From Parascedosporium putredinis (Eukaryota > Ascomycota > Sordariomycetes > Microascales > Microascaceae), in the NCBI GenBank assembly GCA_949357655.1, contig CASHTG010000012.1, positions 2,294,001 to 2,358,000 on the forward strand: a stretch of DNA of 64,000 nucleotides. The letters run 5' to 3'. Below, in pieces: positions 10,626 to 24,000 of the stretch. The translations under genes were made by a program, and so were the position numbers. The notes under the pieces are model-generated. The model made no database searches. It was not told the origin of the DNA and saw only the letters and a list, made by a program, of their open reading frames with translations. The first letter of the stretch is position 1. Each line of letters opens with the position of its first letter.

Positions 10626-13600
10626 GATGGTGGTCTATTGACAGGCTTGCAAAGGAAAGAAAGTTGACATGAGATAAGACGAACGAAATATAGAACAGAG
10701 TTAGGCTTAATGTGCTTGGGTATGGAAGAGAACAAGACAGGAATCAAGATTTCGATGTTGGGATCGAGAAAGAACGGCGGGGGACAGCCGTGTTTGTAAA
10801 GAAATTTCGATGCTTGCAGTCCACAGTAGCAGCCTCTTCTCCGGAGGCGGGCCGGCAAGGCCAAGGCCAACGCGGAGATTCCGGCGATGCATCTGACTGA
10901 ACCGTGCTCCCACCGCCCTTGGACAAACGCCAGCCAAAGGTTTTCTTGAAACATCTGCCAAGCCACGTGGGAAACTAGGGATACGATGCTCGGGCACGAT
11001 CCAAGAGCCTTATTGGGATGGAATGGTCTGGACGGACAAAAGGAAAGGGAAAGAAAAAGGAAAGGGAAAGAAAAAGGAAAGGCTGCGCTACTGCGACCTC
11101 ACAACCTCATTCCAACGACGAGATGCTCTCTGCTGGGTTTCGCACTCGGAAAAACTCCAAGAAGAAAGAAGAAGAAAGAAAGATCAAGGGTATCGGCGAT
11201 AAACAAGGGACTGACTGGCAGGTCCTGAAACAAGCGCGATGGTTCGTGGGGTGCAGGTACGAAGCGAGGCTCGGAGGCGGGAAACGAGCAAACAAGGGGG
11301 TTTGTATTCTTATTTTCGGAACATTGAGAAAGAAAGAGCACGAGGCGCAACTAAAAAAGAACATCTGAAACCTGGGCTTTGTGCTGCGGTCGACGCCTTG
11401 GGAGCTTGGGAGGCAGCTCCATGTCCACACACTCTGCTGAAGAATCCGAGAAGATGGCTGTGCATGCCCCCCAGGACTCGACGTGCATCAGCTATTGGGT
11501 ACGCGGAGGTAGCAGCAACCTCTTGTGTGCGTGGTTGGGAGCGAGTGTCGCCTTGGATCAGCTACTTCGTACATTCCGAGCCCTCCCTCGCATTGTGGAC
11601 AGGGAGGAGCTTCAACGTTGGCTTTGGAGACCAGCTTTGACATGGAACGACCAAGAGATCAACGAAAATGCTCACGCTTTCCAGTCTGAAAAAGCGACAC
11701 CCGGAGACAATGCACCCATGGATGTAAGAGTTCTCGGCACCGCATTCCGTTTCTACCCTCTGCTCTTGGCTAGCCCTACACTATATCCCTCCACGCCTAC
11801 GTCCCCCCGTAGATAAAAATAGAGACGTTATCCATCACTCATTTTGTTCTGACTCGATTTTCATCCCTTTGCTCCTGGACCCCTGTTCCAAGGGAAGAAT
11901 GGGCACCAGGGAGGTCCGTCCTCAGCAACTGACATCTGAACAATGTCCATGGACAACTACGAGACAGGTTGTTCCGATTTGTGTTGCCCTTGGACACAGT
12001 ATTGGCCCCTCCTCTTGTTTGTTTCGTTTTTCAACGCACATCCTAGCGTCGATCCCTTTTATCCACGTGCACCCCATGATACGAAGTATCTCGAGTGTCG
12101 TCACAATGGGGGCAGCCAACCCGGGTTTCGCTGTCTATTGACCCGCTCCCCTCCAGTTGTGTAAGTGTAAGGGCCCTCCTTGATAACATTGTACCTTGGA
12201 GGACTCAGATCTCGGATATTTATTCGTCATTTGGTGCGGATAAGGGGTAATTAAGGTCGAGTTCCTTCCGATCTAGTATCGTCGAGGGCGGCGAGGCTTC
12301 GAGTTTCCCTTTGGCCCTCGTTTTCCTTTCCAAACAATGGCAATTGATTGATGACACGATCAGTGTAAGTGAGAAAAAAAAGCTTTTGGATACTGTAAAT
12401 GTCAAATAGAGCGAGCCTTTGTTCGTTGCTTGGGCTTTTTCTCTCTACAACATTGGTTTCTTGAACATACATTGATTTGTGTACGTGCATGTATTACCTA
12501 GACCCTTTGGCCCCATATTTGAGTCCATGGTACGCTGAGAGATCAATGCTCGACCTGAAGCCTTTTCGTTTTGTTCTCGTCCTTGCCAAGTTCAAATATC
12601 GAGTCTGATGACCCAATCGTTCGGATTGGGCTGCTCCTGTGCTAGCATCCATTTTAGTTAAGCATTTGGGCATTGTGGGAAGGACATCAAGCCACGCATG
12701 CAATTGTTCATCGTCCAAGACCCCGTTGAACCTTAAAAAGTGTAATGGTGGGAAAAGGCCCCTTGTTCTTGTAAGAGTGAATACTATATCAATGATATCG
12801 ACCTCGGGACATCTATGGTTGTCGTGGGTGGAGTGGAAGTGCTTGGCAAGTTTAAGTTGCAGGCCTCGGCGACGCATCTTTCGCAAGACGCCAATGGCTA
12901 CTATTTCGGTGTGTTGCGCTTTCGTGGGATCTACCCTGAGCTGATCAGCCACAAGAGTGATCGGCGGCGACGTGTCCCCGGTACCCGGTTTTTTTCGTCC
13001 CCCTGGGTGCTTTTCCCTGGCACCTATGCCATCATTGACGCCATGGACGGATATGTTGCTGCCGTTTGGGAGGGCTCCTCAAGGGTAGACGAATATGGGC
13101 AGCAACGACAATAATTTAGGAGGGACTCGGAACAGGATGACAAAACAATCACGGGTTTAGACGCAAATAACAGCACGCGATGCGGAAAGATCCGATGACA
13201 ATAGACCATTAGAATGCTTTGATACGGGAGGGACCAATATGTACATGAGTAGAGGCTTGTCCACCTCCCAGTTCTCCACTTCATCTCAAAAGCCCTAGCC
13301 GGAACTCGGTCGATTGATTGACATGGAGACACCTTTTGGAAGGAAGCATCTCCCGACGGGGAAATGATGAGCAAGGCACGCGTTGAACAGAACAAGACAA
13401 GACTCCGATATATGTCAATGTGGTTGAGAAAAGGATCCTTGTGATGCCGGGTCCAATTTAAAAATCTCTATCAGGTAGTAGTGCAATGGTGGTAGCCCTT
13501 GGAGCACCGTGCTTGTTGGAACCAGAGAACCTAAACCTCCTAGAAGAACTAGACATGGTTGATCGAGAAAAAAACAAAAAAGAATTGCGAATGGGGTATC

Positions 13601-14118
13601 TTCTCGCCTTCTATGCTTCCTTCAACAATATCGCAGCGATGATGTGTGATGCAGGTACAGGTAAGGTCATGTCATGTTTGACCAGCCCGAAAAGTATAGG
13701 CTAAAAAAATGAATATGATGCCCGGAACGCCATTGATGAAAGTCCGTTATACGCCGCCGGAAAATGACAAAGGACGAGTGTGAACTCGAGGAAACCAACA
13801 ACTATGATATAAACCCTGTGTTCCTGGAGAGTGAGGCGAAAGGGGAAATGGTAGCAGAAAGCAATTGAAACTAGTCCTCGATGTGTAGGTGATAGTAAGA
13901 CAGTTTGATATTCGAAGGAAGCGTATTGCTTAGAGGAGGAGAGCGCGTAAAAGTGTGGCCGAACCATGCACCAAGGGGGCGGTGGTCAAGCGAGGGCGAG
14001 GGCGGCTGAGATGGAGGATGTTGTTTAGATCAAATGGTGAGTGGGAGATGCGGTTGTCTGGATAGGGAGGAGTGCCGGACAAGTTTAGTTGTGTCTGAAG
14101 ATGTTTTAGAGTTGGGAA
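10626..14118. other. Gene-poor stretch upstream of the wetA-like gene
   Basis: About 3.5 kb without a supported gene. The part next to 10625 should hold the wetA-like promoter and leader. A purine-rich tandem (AAAGGGAAAG type) lies at 11040-11083. The motif TACTTCGTA/TACGAAGTA occurs at 11563 and 12080, the second inside the near-palindrome GATACGAAGTATC. Open frames on both strands around 12500-13100 overlap each other and neither resembles a known family. Confidence 0.5.
11040..11083. repeat. Purine-rich tandem repeat
   Basis: Two to three copies of a roughly 18-base unit made of AAAGG, GAAAG and AAAAGG blocks. Simple-sequence DNA on the leader side of the wetA-like gene. Confidence 0.8.
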
Positions 14119-15024
14119 TTAGGATGACGAAGGGGGAAGAGAGCTCTGTTTGACTCTCCGTCGCACGCGGATGGGTTTGTGCATCACTCTTATCGGAGGA
14201 GCTTCGGTGGGCGATGCGGTGCAGCAGGACTGTAATACTCGTCTCCTCATGAGACCTTCCCGAGCCCGCATAATCTGGGCTTGTACGCTGTTCGTGTCCT
14301 CAGAAAACCCTTCATCTTCGTCCCCTTCGCTCTGAGCAGGGTCCTCGGGATCGCTGTCGGCTTCAAGAGGTGGGCCCAAGAGAGGGATAGTGGCCAGAAC
14401 GGAATCAATCTCCTTTTGTTTCGCTACAGAGGGGAGAGATGATGAGTCACTCTTTCCCGGCTCGTCGAGCGGTGTCTCGCCGAATAGCCCGTCATCGTCG
14501 TCCGCGATATCCAGAGGCGATACGGACGAGGACCTTGAGGACGAATCTGATCCACGGTTACGGGTGCGGCCCCCTTCCCGGAGCGACTCAATTAGGGCCA
14601 ATCCACGCTCTATGGGGGATTTCTGTTGGCCAGGTAGGCAGTTGCTGGCGTCCTCGAAAATGCGCTGCCGCTTTCTCGGAGGACTCGAGGGCGATGCGGG
14701 TATGGGCGTCACGTCGGCGTGCGCCGACGCTGAACCCCCTCGACTACTCGAAGCCGAAGGGGGTTCGTCGGTGGAAGGCGGAGAACTTGCCTTGGGAGAC
14801 ATCGCATCCGGTGTGGCTTCGGACCTCGGAGTCGTCGACGTTGGTGTCTCCGTCAATGCCCTTAGTTGTGGGGCTGTGTCGTGTTTGGCCGTGATTCTGC
14901 CCTCTCCATGACACTGTCGGTTGAGGGGAAGTGCTTTGGACGTTAGTGATTCCGCGTGTCCACGACGACCATCCTGATCCGGGCACTGCTTGTCGTTCAA
15001 CTTCGATTTAGACCGTTCCACCAT
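14119..15024 (-). CDS. Ser-rich hypothetical nuclear-type protein
   Basis: An uninterrupted frame of 301 residues from ATG at 15024 (MVERSKSKLNDK). I do not recognise the family. It is rich in Ser, Pro, Asp and Glu. Visible features are a basic PRKRQR cluster at 116-121 (possible nuclear signal) followed by IFEDASNCLPG, a short helix-prone segment IERGLALIESLREGG at 138-152, acidic runs at 173-179 and 222-242, and a basic C-terminal tail with RVRRRVK at 286-292. Together these suggest a disordered nuclear protein. The frame also stays open a few codons further upstream, but without another ATG. It is one of only two genes here with no frame break. Low-complexity composition means a chance frame cannot be excluded, though 900 bases without a stop, with regular codon use and an ordered charge pattern, favour a gene. 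Confidence 0.55.
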   Translation of the reverse strand: MVERSKSKLNDKQCPDQDGRRGHAESLTSKALPLNRQCHGEGRITAKHDTAPQLRALTETPTSTTPRSEATPDAMSPKASSPPSTDEPPSASSSRGGSASAHADVTPIPASPSSPPRKRQRIFEDASNCLPGQQKSPIERGLALIESLREGGRTRNRGSDSSSRSSSVSPLDIADDDDGLFGETPLDEPGKSDSSSLPSVAKQKEIDSVLATIPLLGPPLEADSDPEDPAQSEGDEDEGFSEDTNSVQAQIMRAREGLMRRRVLQSCCTASPTEAPPIRVMHKPIRVRRRVKQSSLPPSSS

Positions 15025-18000
15025 GTGAGGCAAAATGGCCGATCAAATGTCTATCCGTCTGAATTTGTCGTCATAGAGAACGAGTGAGATTGCTCGTTCG
15101 TCTGGTCCTATATTCTTGTTGAAGAGTTTCTTTCGTCCCGGGTAACACGAGTGGTGTTTCGTTGTATCCTTCTTTCTTATCGAGGGAGAGAGTCTGTTGA
15201 AGCTTCTTTTCGGTATGTTGGAGGGAGGGATCTCCAATTCATGTGGAGGCGTATCAAATACAAGTGGGAGGGAGAGGTGCATTCATTCGAGGTGGTTCCA
15301 AGCGAGGGCGATGGGGGTAGTCTTAAAGAAACGTGAGCCCTCGCCTCGGGAGTGGGAAAGTTGTGCTCAGCCAGGCGGAGAAGGGTGAGGGCCCCTGTAG
15401 CCTAGTAGAGGGTCACGCTAATGCGCTCATGCGGAAAGAGTACCTGTAGAAATTCAATGGTGAGGAGCGCCCGTGGCAGGCCCTCCTCCCCTACCCAACA
15501 AGGATGGAGAGTACCAAGGATGGCGTCGGGTCTAGTGGGTGGTGTGGGTAAGCGGGAACGGATGATTGGTAAGGTGCTCGCTCCCTGGAATGGAGGGGGT
15601 GTGGGAAACGAAGAGAGGGCAAAACGAGAAAGCAAAAGGAAAAAGGTCCCAACTGTCGGGTCAAAATTTTCCCAGGGCTCTGGTCCCTGGGTTCTACGGG
15701 TACTTTGGGAACGGCTGGCCGACACAAAATGCTAAAGGGGCGCCCTTTTCCGGAGGGAAAAGATTGATAAATATCATTCGAGACAGGTCAACGTGGTCAA
15801 TTGTCTTTGAAGATTGGTCGAGAACGAATTGATGGGGCGAGGAAACGGAAGGAAGGAAAGAAAGAGAAAGAAAAGAACCCCAAAAAGTCGAGTGTTTGTC
15901 GTGGGCCCAGAGGCGCACACTCGACACACATGAACCCACAGGTACTCAAGTGAGGAGTTGATGTTGTGTCGTGCGTGGAGAAAGCAAAAGCCTAGTGGAG
16001 ACGGCGCCAGCGATAAAGATGGGGGAGGAGCACGGGGCGTGACTGGCAGTTTGGGCGAGACAAGCCCTCGGTACGGAGTACTTCACTTCCCCGACGCTCC
16101 CCTCAAGCCCCTCCCCTCTGAAAAAGATGAACAGCGCCAGAGCACCTGTGTCGATCAGCACCAAATACGGAACAGCGTCCTCAAGTACCCTGACTCGTTG
16201 TAGCTTTCTTGAATTCCGGAAACAAATTGCCCTGGTGATAAAGACTCGGCGGGGGACAACATGGTCTCAAGATGAACAGCAGTCTGGGCTCTCGAGGCCG
16301 GCTCTTTCTTCCTTGGCCGCGTTGGTCCTTGCATCCAGTGCCTTGTGAGGGCATCCAACCCAGGTCGGTCGTGACTGACAATAATACTCACCGTGCTTTT
16401 TCTTCGTCTCCTTTTCTTTCGTCCTGCCCCCTTCCTCTTCCTCACCAAGGGTAGGGAGCCTTGGGAGCAGCCAAGGACCAGGTGCTAGGATAAGACAGCA
16501 AGTCTGAGTTAGCGCGCTCCTAGCCCCGGAACCCCAGGCCTCATCGTCTCGTTTTCTTGTTCTCATCCTTGCACGAAGAGGGCCTCGAACACCAAGCGGT
16601 GCGTTTGCGGGAACACGGTACCAGTACATGATGGGCTATGGCACACTGCTAGACTTGATGTGTAACGATACGAGAACCTATAAGCGAGGGACGAATTGGG
16701 GAACCGGGGCCAGGGTAAGCCGCGAAGCGTGATGGTTGACTGGATCAACGCCGTCCAGGGTTGTCACAGAAGTCATGGGTCGCTGACGGGCAAGTACGAA
16801 GTATCTAGTGTAGTGTACGGCTATGGATCCAAGTACACGTGAAAGCATTAATCAATCGCTGCTGGCTATCGGATGCATGCGCCGCAGCCCTTCGATGGAT
16901 CTTTTTGCTCGAGTCCTTTGCACAGTGTACTTCGTACCTAATTCTCGCCGCGTCGGAAAGAGGCCTGGGGCCAGGACACCCACGAAAGGAGAAGGGAATG
17001 ACAGAGCAAACAAGCTCAACCACTGCTTGTTTTGTGCCGGACATGCTCTCACTAGGGGTGTGTTCCTTTTCCCTGGTACCCCACACCCATTCCCCAAGCC
17101 CAGTTGAATGAAGCTGGTTTCCGCCCCCAAGAGCACCTTCACCGTCAGTTGGAAATACATACCACGGAAGGGACGACTCGACTTGGAGGTTCCTTGATGT
17201 CAAGTATTTCTAGCGGAGGAGGTGTGCTCATTTCCTCTCACACTTCAAACTTCCATTTCACGCTTCAAATTTCGAGAGTGCGGCGGTACCGGAGGGCTGC
17301 CTTGGATGCTATGCAAGTCGGCTGTGTTGTGCTTGAGGAGGCGAGATCGGATCCGGCTCCCGTTGGAAGGGAATTTGGGTCGTTAAGGCAAGAGCCGCCC
17401 AGAGGGATACACGTATGGAGCAGAAAGCATGCATTGCATCAGAGACCACACCGGATGGACAAGTAGTTTTGCTCCCATTGATGCATGTCTTGGTCATACA
17501 TAGAGTTGAGGGGTGGGGAGCGAGGAAGGGCACATTTCTATTCGCCCACGCAGGGTGCATGGCATGGCAGAGAGCAAACAACCCAGAACGTTGGGTTCGG
17601 ATCTCCGCCTCTCTCCCCAAGTGCTCACTATGCGCAGTATCTCCCAGTTTCCCAGTGCCCACGACACTGGAATTCATTCCTAAGGTCCTCTCACCGCAGG
17701 ACTGGCTCGCGGAAATAGCCTTTTCACTCCCCTCACCCCCGGACCTTCTCCTCTCCCCCACTTCTACCTCCACCTCCTCTTCTTTACTATTATTTCAGTC
17801 TTATTTTCGGTGTCTTCCTCTTATTAATACCTGGCTGACCAGTAATAATTGGTGGCAGAGTATACGATAACGAGTGATTTCCCTCACTTTCCTGGGCAAG
17901 TTCTCTCATTTCCTCATTGCTGGCGAGGCTACGGGGGTCTGAAGAAGAAAACCGGAAAGGAAGGAATGGCAAGCTGGCCGCCATTCTGGGGGCTTCGACG

Positions 18001-21000
18001 GTTTCTGTATCCCCTGTCACTCCTGAACCTCGACACTCCTAGTAGCGCAGCACCAGCTCAGTCTCTCTCGTTCGATCCACTCCACTCCGCCTAGGGTAAA
18101 ATGGCAAATGAGAGCGCGTTCCCCATGCTAAGCTTGGGGGTATTACGTACACTATGCCTGGGGTGCAACAGCCCTGAAGGCGTGGGCGCTCCATCTAGTC
18201 CAGGTTTCTCTCCTCTTGATCCTAGACTCTTCGGGGTTGCGCCTCCTTCTGGCCTCTGGCTTCTGATTTCGGTTGGTGTTGAATGGGCCTTTTGCTTGGC
18301 GCCTTGGGCCAAACGCTGGTTGTCCAAGACGCCAATTTCCGGGTCTAGTCATCCTAGAATATCTTTGACTTGTCCACCCTTGAACTTTCCATTCTCTTTG
18401 AGCTGAACAGCATCCCCTCAACCCTGCCAATACTTGGACTCAGTACACTTGGCTGTGATCTTGGGTCATCCGGCCCCAAAGTCCGTCTTAGCCAAGGGCT
18501 TCCCTAAACTTCCGCTTCGACAGGGAATCCGGAGGGAGAAACCCTCATTGAATGCTCTCTCAGCCATTGAACAAGGTTTCTCGCACTGCTTCTCCCTCAA
18601 AAGCTCATTTTATTGACAGGTAAGGTTCGTGGAGAGTCGATGGAAATAATAAAAACAAAAGACAAGAGGGGCGCTTCACCGCATTCCAGGCCTTCCAGCA
18701 AGCAATTCATTGATTGCTTCGTAGTGATGTGTCTTTGGCCGTACGTACATGAGACGTAAAATCCGGCCCCTCTTCTTTCTAGATCTCGAGCAAAACCAAC
18801 TCATCAAGCATTTCGTGCTCTCCGACCTGATATTACCCCTTCCTCATAAAGTGATCTATGCTTTATTCAACGCGTGGAAGGCTTCGACAAGGAACAGCAT
18901 GAAGAGGCCCTTGTTTTCGGATAGAATCCAGTGATTTAGCTCTGACGGGAAGGCTAGCATCGACCACCAAACGGGAAGGCTCACCCGGCCCCCTTTTCGC
19001 AGGCCCTCACGGATGTGGAAGCAGATGTAACCCTGCGTGGGGTTGTCTCCTTGCAAATGGACGAGGCAAATGATGTGGCGTCGACGTCTCCTTCGAAGCG
19101 AGGCCGGGATATTTTTCTTATTTTTGTTTCTTTTTTCCCCCTTGGACTTCAAACCTTGCAGGGAAAGAACCAGGTATCATGCTTCCAGCGGGCGGTCTAA
19201 ACAATCGTGTGCAAAGCTCGGCACTAGAGCGCCGTGGAGCTGAGATACTGCAAAGTACTTCGTACAAGTCAACAATCGTTGGCGAATCCCTTTTCCTTGT
19301 TTCTTTCTTTTTTCCTTTCAAACCGCCCCCACCCCCTCCCCCGTTTTGGAGGGACACAAGAGTTTACTTCGATACTCCCTTGCATAGCGACGGCCAGGTG
19401 CGGCAGGTATGGCTGAGGACTAGTTTCAAAGTTACCAATCACGCCCTTGATGAAGCCAGCCGCCATTCAATAAGAGGTGCGAGGTTTATTAGCAGCATCA
19501 CTCAACAGACCGCCCAGCGCGTTTTCCCTTGGACAACTACCCCCGTGCTTGTACGCGACAATGTACGAAGTATGATCAGGAAGCCGCCTCTTGCTTCAGG
19601 TTCCGAACTCTCGTTCAGGGGAGCCCTCGTCAAATTGGTAAGATGCGATGCGTCGTTGCAGGGTTGAGGCAGGGTTCGAAGGGTGGCAGTTGAAGAATTT
19701 GAAGGTCCTGACGTAACAGTGTCAGGCCCGTGTGGAACGGGATGGACCAGCTTTTGATCTTTGAAGTCCCCACAGGGATTGGAATCCCCCTTCTTCCTCA
19801 CCATCAAATTGATTCTTCGGGACAAAGGGGCGTCCCTATTGTGGCAGAAAAAGGTACGTACCGAACCCAACCCAATATGCAGTAGTTTATTTCGAGTCAG
19901 AAGAGCAAAGGTGAGCGAGTCAAGAAATTGTCTTAAACCGGCCTTCAACGCCCTCTTCCGGAAAGGACAGCGGGGACACTTATATTAGTGCTTGGCCTCG
20001 CTAGTTGAAAAGCATGGTCACCCCTTGGTCAAATAACCGTTGCGGAAAAAATGAATGTTAGGCCAATAGTCTTATCTATGGTGCATAGAGCGGAGGAGCA
20101 TGGTCGAGCAGGCCAAGGAAGAGAACCGAGAGGGGGAAATAGCGCGATGTGGTCGCAGCAGGCCAATTGGTTTCCGAGGAGCAGGGTCGGTTAAGATTGA
20201 TTGACTTTTGACTGTCATCATGGACCTGCCAAAAAGATCCATTTGAGGTGGTGGATCAATTCAAGAGAATGGTGTGGTGCGGGAAGGTGAAGGGCAGACT
20301 GGTGTCTGTCGCAAAGACCATCTGCTAGCCCTGCGGGAGACGGCACTTTGGTGTCTGAGCGGATGCCACCAAGCCCCACATGGACCCGTCCACACACCGA
20401 CAAAGGACTGGTGGCAATCCGTCCCCTACGGCATATTAGTCACCCCTTGAGAAGAAACCAAGCCTTTTGAAGCACTAGTTTGCTGAGCACCTCTACTATC
20501 TTGTTGCTTCTCTGTCAAGAAAGGACAAGCTTCGACGTCCTATCTCTCGCCAGCCAAGACATCTCCCCAAATGGTTGTAAAAACCACATCCTAGAGAGGC
20601 TAGACTTTTGTTGCAAATATCCGGTTGAGGAAGCGGGCTCGGATTCGGAAAGGGAAAAGACAAGGGCAAGCATCACAAAGAAAAAGGGAAGAAAAAAATC
20701 CTCGGCTAGCTCTGGGGGATAGTCGCTTACTCACTTTGCAGCTTCCACTCACGATCTTCTGCGCCATTTTCAAATGACCAGAGATATGGCCCCATACATT
20801 TGTGGCACTTTCTACTTTGTACCTTTGGCGGGCGCACGAGATCTTTGTGAGGTAAGGGCCTCCGTATGTAGGGCACGATGTGACTCCATGGTTCAATCCT
20901 GCCGGAGGCTGGCTTCTCTTGTCAGAGGTCGACGAATCAACCGGGCCCCGGTGACCTTCGCCATTGGAGGGAGTGTGGTGGAAAGGCTACACGCCACCCA

Positions 21001-24000
21001 CGAGATAAGAATGCTCCTTCCGAAAGAAAGACCAAAAGCGTTATTCAAAATAAAGGTTCGCCGGCCTTGCCATCATCTCCACTCGGCCCATCTCCACGGA
21101 TAGAGGGAGGTGAATAGGATGATTGACCGATTGCCGTCATTGGAGAACGCCAAAGCTCGACCCTACCCAATCTCTCGGACTCGGGTCAGGTCAGGTCAGG
21201 TCAGACGAGCCGTGCATTACGCCAGGCGCCAGGCTTTCGGGCTCCGATCCGCTTTTTCCCAAGGGAGAGGAAAAGGAGGGGAAGGGTGGCAAAAGATTGA
21301 AAATAAGGACACCAATAATATGGCACCAGCTATTGTTTTTCTCCCGATGTGCATGATAACATGACAAGAATGGGGGTTTTTTCTTCCGCGACAGCCTCTG
21401 CATGGTGCACTGTGTCTCTTTTGTTTTCGGGCTTGGATTCCACATGGCAATCACGCCTTTGGTGCCTCAGCTGAAGATTTTTGCTTGGGAGGGAAAGGGG
21501 CCGCGCGCGGTCAAAAGTGATATCGGCATATGGCCAGTCTAGGATGTGAGAGCACCGAAGGAGGGGTTTTGTTTTGCTTTCTCTGCCAACATTTGGGAGT
21601 GTTCAAACCCTGAAACCTGCTGGTCGAGTCGCTTTGATATCCAAAGGCGTCAAGGTTTCAAAACGGCCGGGCCCTGATCATCCCACTTCGACGATCCTCG
21701 GAGTGGGGTTTGTGCGGAATGATCAGAGAGACTAGTGCTGATGATTCCTTCAATGATTCCTTCCGGATCTTGATTCTTTTTCTTTTTTTCTTTTTTAATA
21801 GAAGAAAAAACTTTCAAAAGAGATATTGATCTCAATGTTACTTCGAGCCTTTGCTGATCCACCAGGACATACACGGCTGGATCGACTGTTGGGGGCTCGA
21901 GATCAATCAAATGGATCAATCAATCACTGGTTCTCATGTACACTGGTGCATCAGTGGCTTGCGTAATCGGGCCGTCGTCGTTTAGGCGTGGACAAGGACA
22001 CGGGACGGGACAAGGCCCAGCAGCTCGGGTCAAACCAGCAGTCAAAAGTCGCGTCGAATCAGCGGTGTCTTTCATAGGATCCAAAGTTTCCACCACTTGA
22101 ATGAGTGTATCCCCTAGAATAATATTCGAAGGCTTCGCGGGGGTGAATTATCCGCCCCACGCTAGCCTTGAGATAGAGAGTCATTTCGGTTCGTTGTCCG
22201 ATTTCCATTTCGATCGGCGGCAACGAGGCTTTGCAGGGGACATGAGGGCGCCGCTCTCGTCGAACCCAGAGAATGTTAATGGTGAGGGTGACGATATGTG
22301 GCGTCTTGTCGAGTTTGGTTTCGAGAGATTTCTCTGCGCGTTCCATCCTTGGCGTGTACAAGTATAGATTTCGTCGGAAGCTGAAACTGCTCTGGGCGGA
22401 ACACAACCGCCTGTGGCGGGACTGGATTTATTGATGCCTATTGACTCCTTTGACCTCGGGAGTGTAATTTCGTATCATTGACGAATCCATACTCTCTATC
22501 ACCTTGGCCAGAACAGTCCGAGAGATTGATATTATGTCATTGTCAGGATTAAGCAACAGAGGGGCTGGAATTTGCAATCCCGACTAATATTCGCATCCCT
22601 CGAGCATTGGCCGCCTCCCAATAAAAACGGATAAAAAATTAAAATAATAATATAGAAGGAGAAGAAAAAGGGCTTGTCTCCGTACAGTTTGAAGCTTGTA
22701 AAAAGACATTTGGGGAAGAACGTTGAACCAAAACAAAGCTACGGGCAGATTCCCAAGGAAATAAAATCCGGCTCCATGGGTGAGGGTGTGTGTGTTGGAC
22801 AGTGTGTACCGAGTTCCAGATGTAGTGTATCGAGATTCGGACAAAAGTGCATCAATCCATCACTGATCTCGAGCATCGGCATTGATTTAGAGATGGGGTA
22901 CCTCGGTATTAATAAATTCTTCGCCTTGCTTTGTTGGAATGCATCGATTGTTTCTTTCGCGTGCTGAGTGCCGTCCAGACTGATCCACGTTCCAAAGGCT
23001 CCGGATCCGACCTTCTTTTTGCTCTGGGCGCAACGCCAAGTGGTCACAAATCACATTTTCCCCAATCCCAAATACAGACCTGATGGTTGCAGTTTTTGTC
23101 ACATTTGCCGTGCCGTTTCGAACGCTCGAAACCTTCACTGCCGACAAGGCTCTTTGCTTTTCTCAGCCCCCTCTTTCAAAGGCTATTATTGTTGATGCCT
23201 TGGGCAGGTCTATAATGCGGCCTCGAGCGACCCAAGACCCGATGCTAAGGACCCAGAACCCAGGACCCAGAACACACTGAATGGATCTATCAATCCATTT
23301 GATACTAGTCTAGTGTTACCGAACAGTCGGGAGGCAGAACAGCCTGCAGGACACAGCGACGACACCCAACAGCGCATTTGCTCGAGTTGCTTTTCTTTTT
23401 TCGTCCATCCCAAGCGTCCCAGCTTCCATCCATAGCACCATTTAAGAGAAAAAGTGCGAAGAGAAGGGAACATAGTGTGTTATGCGGGTGTGCGTTCCAG
23501 GCCGTGATCTCGGGTTCTCAATCTCGGGCGCGTCAAGGGTGCAAACCTATCCGCGTACGTTCTCCAGTACCCCATCCAGTACATCCATTGGAATTGAGAT
23601 GGATCCATCTATTGTATTGATGAGAGCGATCTCAACTTGTTACCCAAACTCTGCATCAACAGCAGTCGCTTGAGCACACACAGAAAGAGCTTCCTGGGGA
23701 CCGTTACTTTGAGAGCTGCACCTGCTTCTTTCGCGCGATCATCCCCGTCCAAGAGTGGGCCAGGCTCATCAATTTAAGGAACCTGCAACCGAAGGGCCAA
23801 AAGATTATAGCAGTTTCAAATGTTCTTTCCCCGTCTTTTTGTGCGTTGATCCGGTCTGACTGAGGAAAGCATAGCAAATAGTTTGACCCAACACCTCATC
23901 CCGAGGTGCCTCTCCATGTACGAAATATTCATGCTAAGGATGCTATAGTTTCTTCCCGCACTTTCCTCTCAGGGTTCCCTCCCACGCCCGCCCAAACCTT

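Noticed and set aside
12494..13114. Overlapping frames on both strands near 12.5-13.1 kb
   Set aside because: Both read moderately well, which means neither is favoured; the minus frame starts without ATG and no family is recognised.
17309..17870. Frames of about 150 codons on both strands near 17.4-17.8 kb
   Set aside because: Low-complexity translations that overlap each other, no introns or motifs, no start context.
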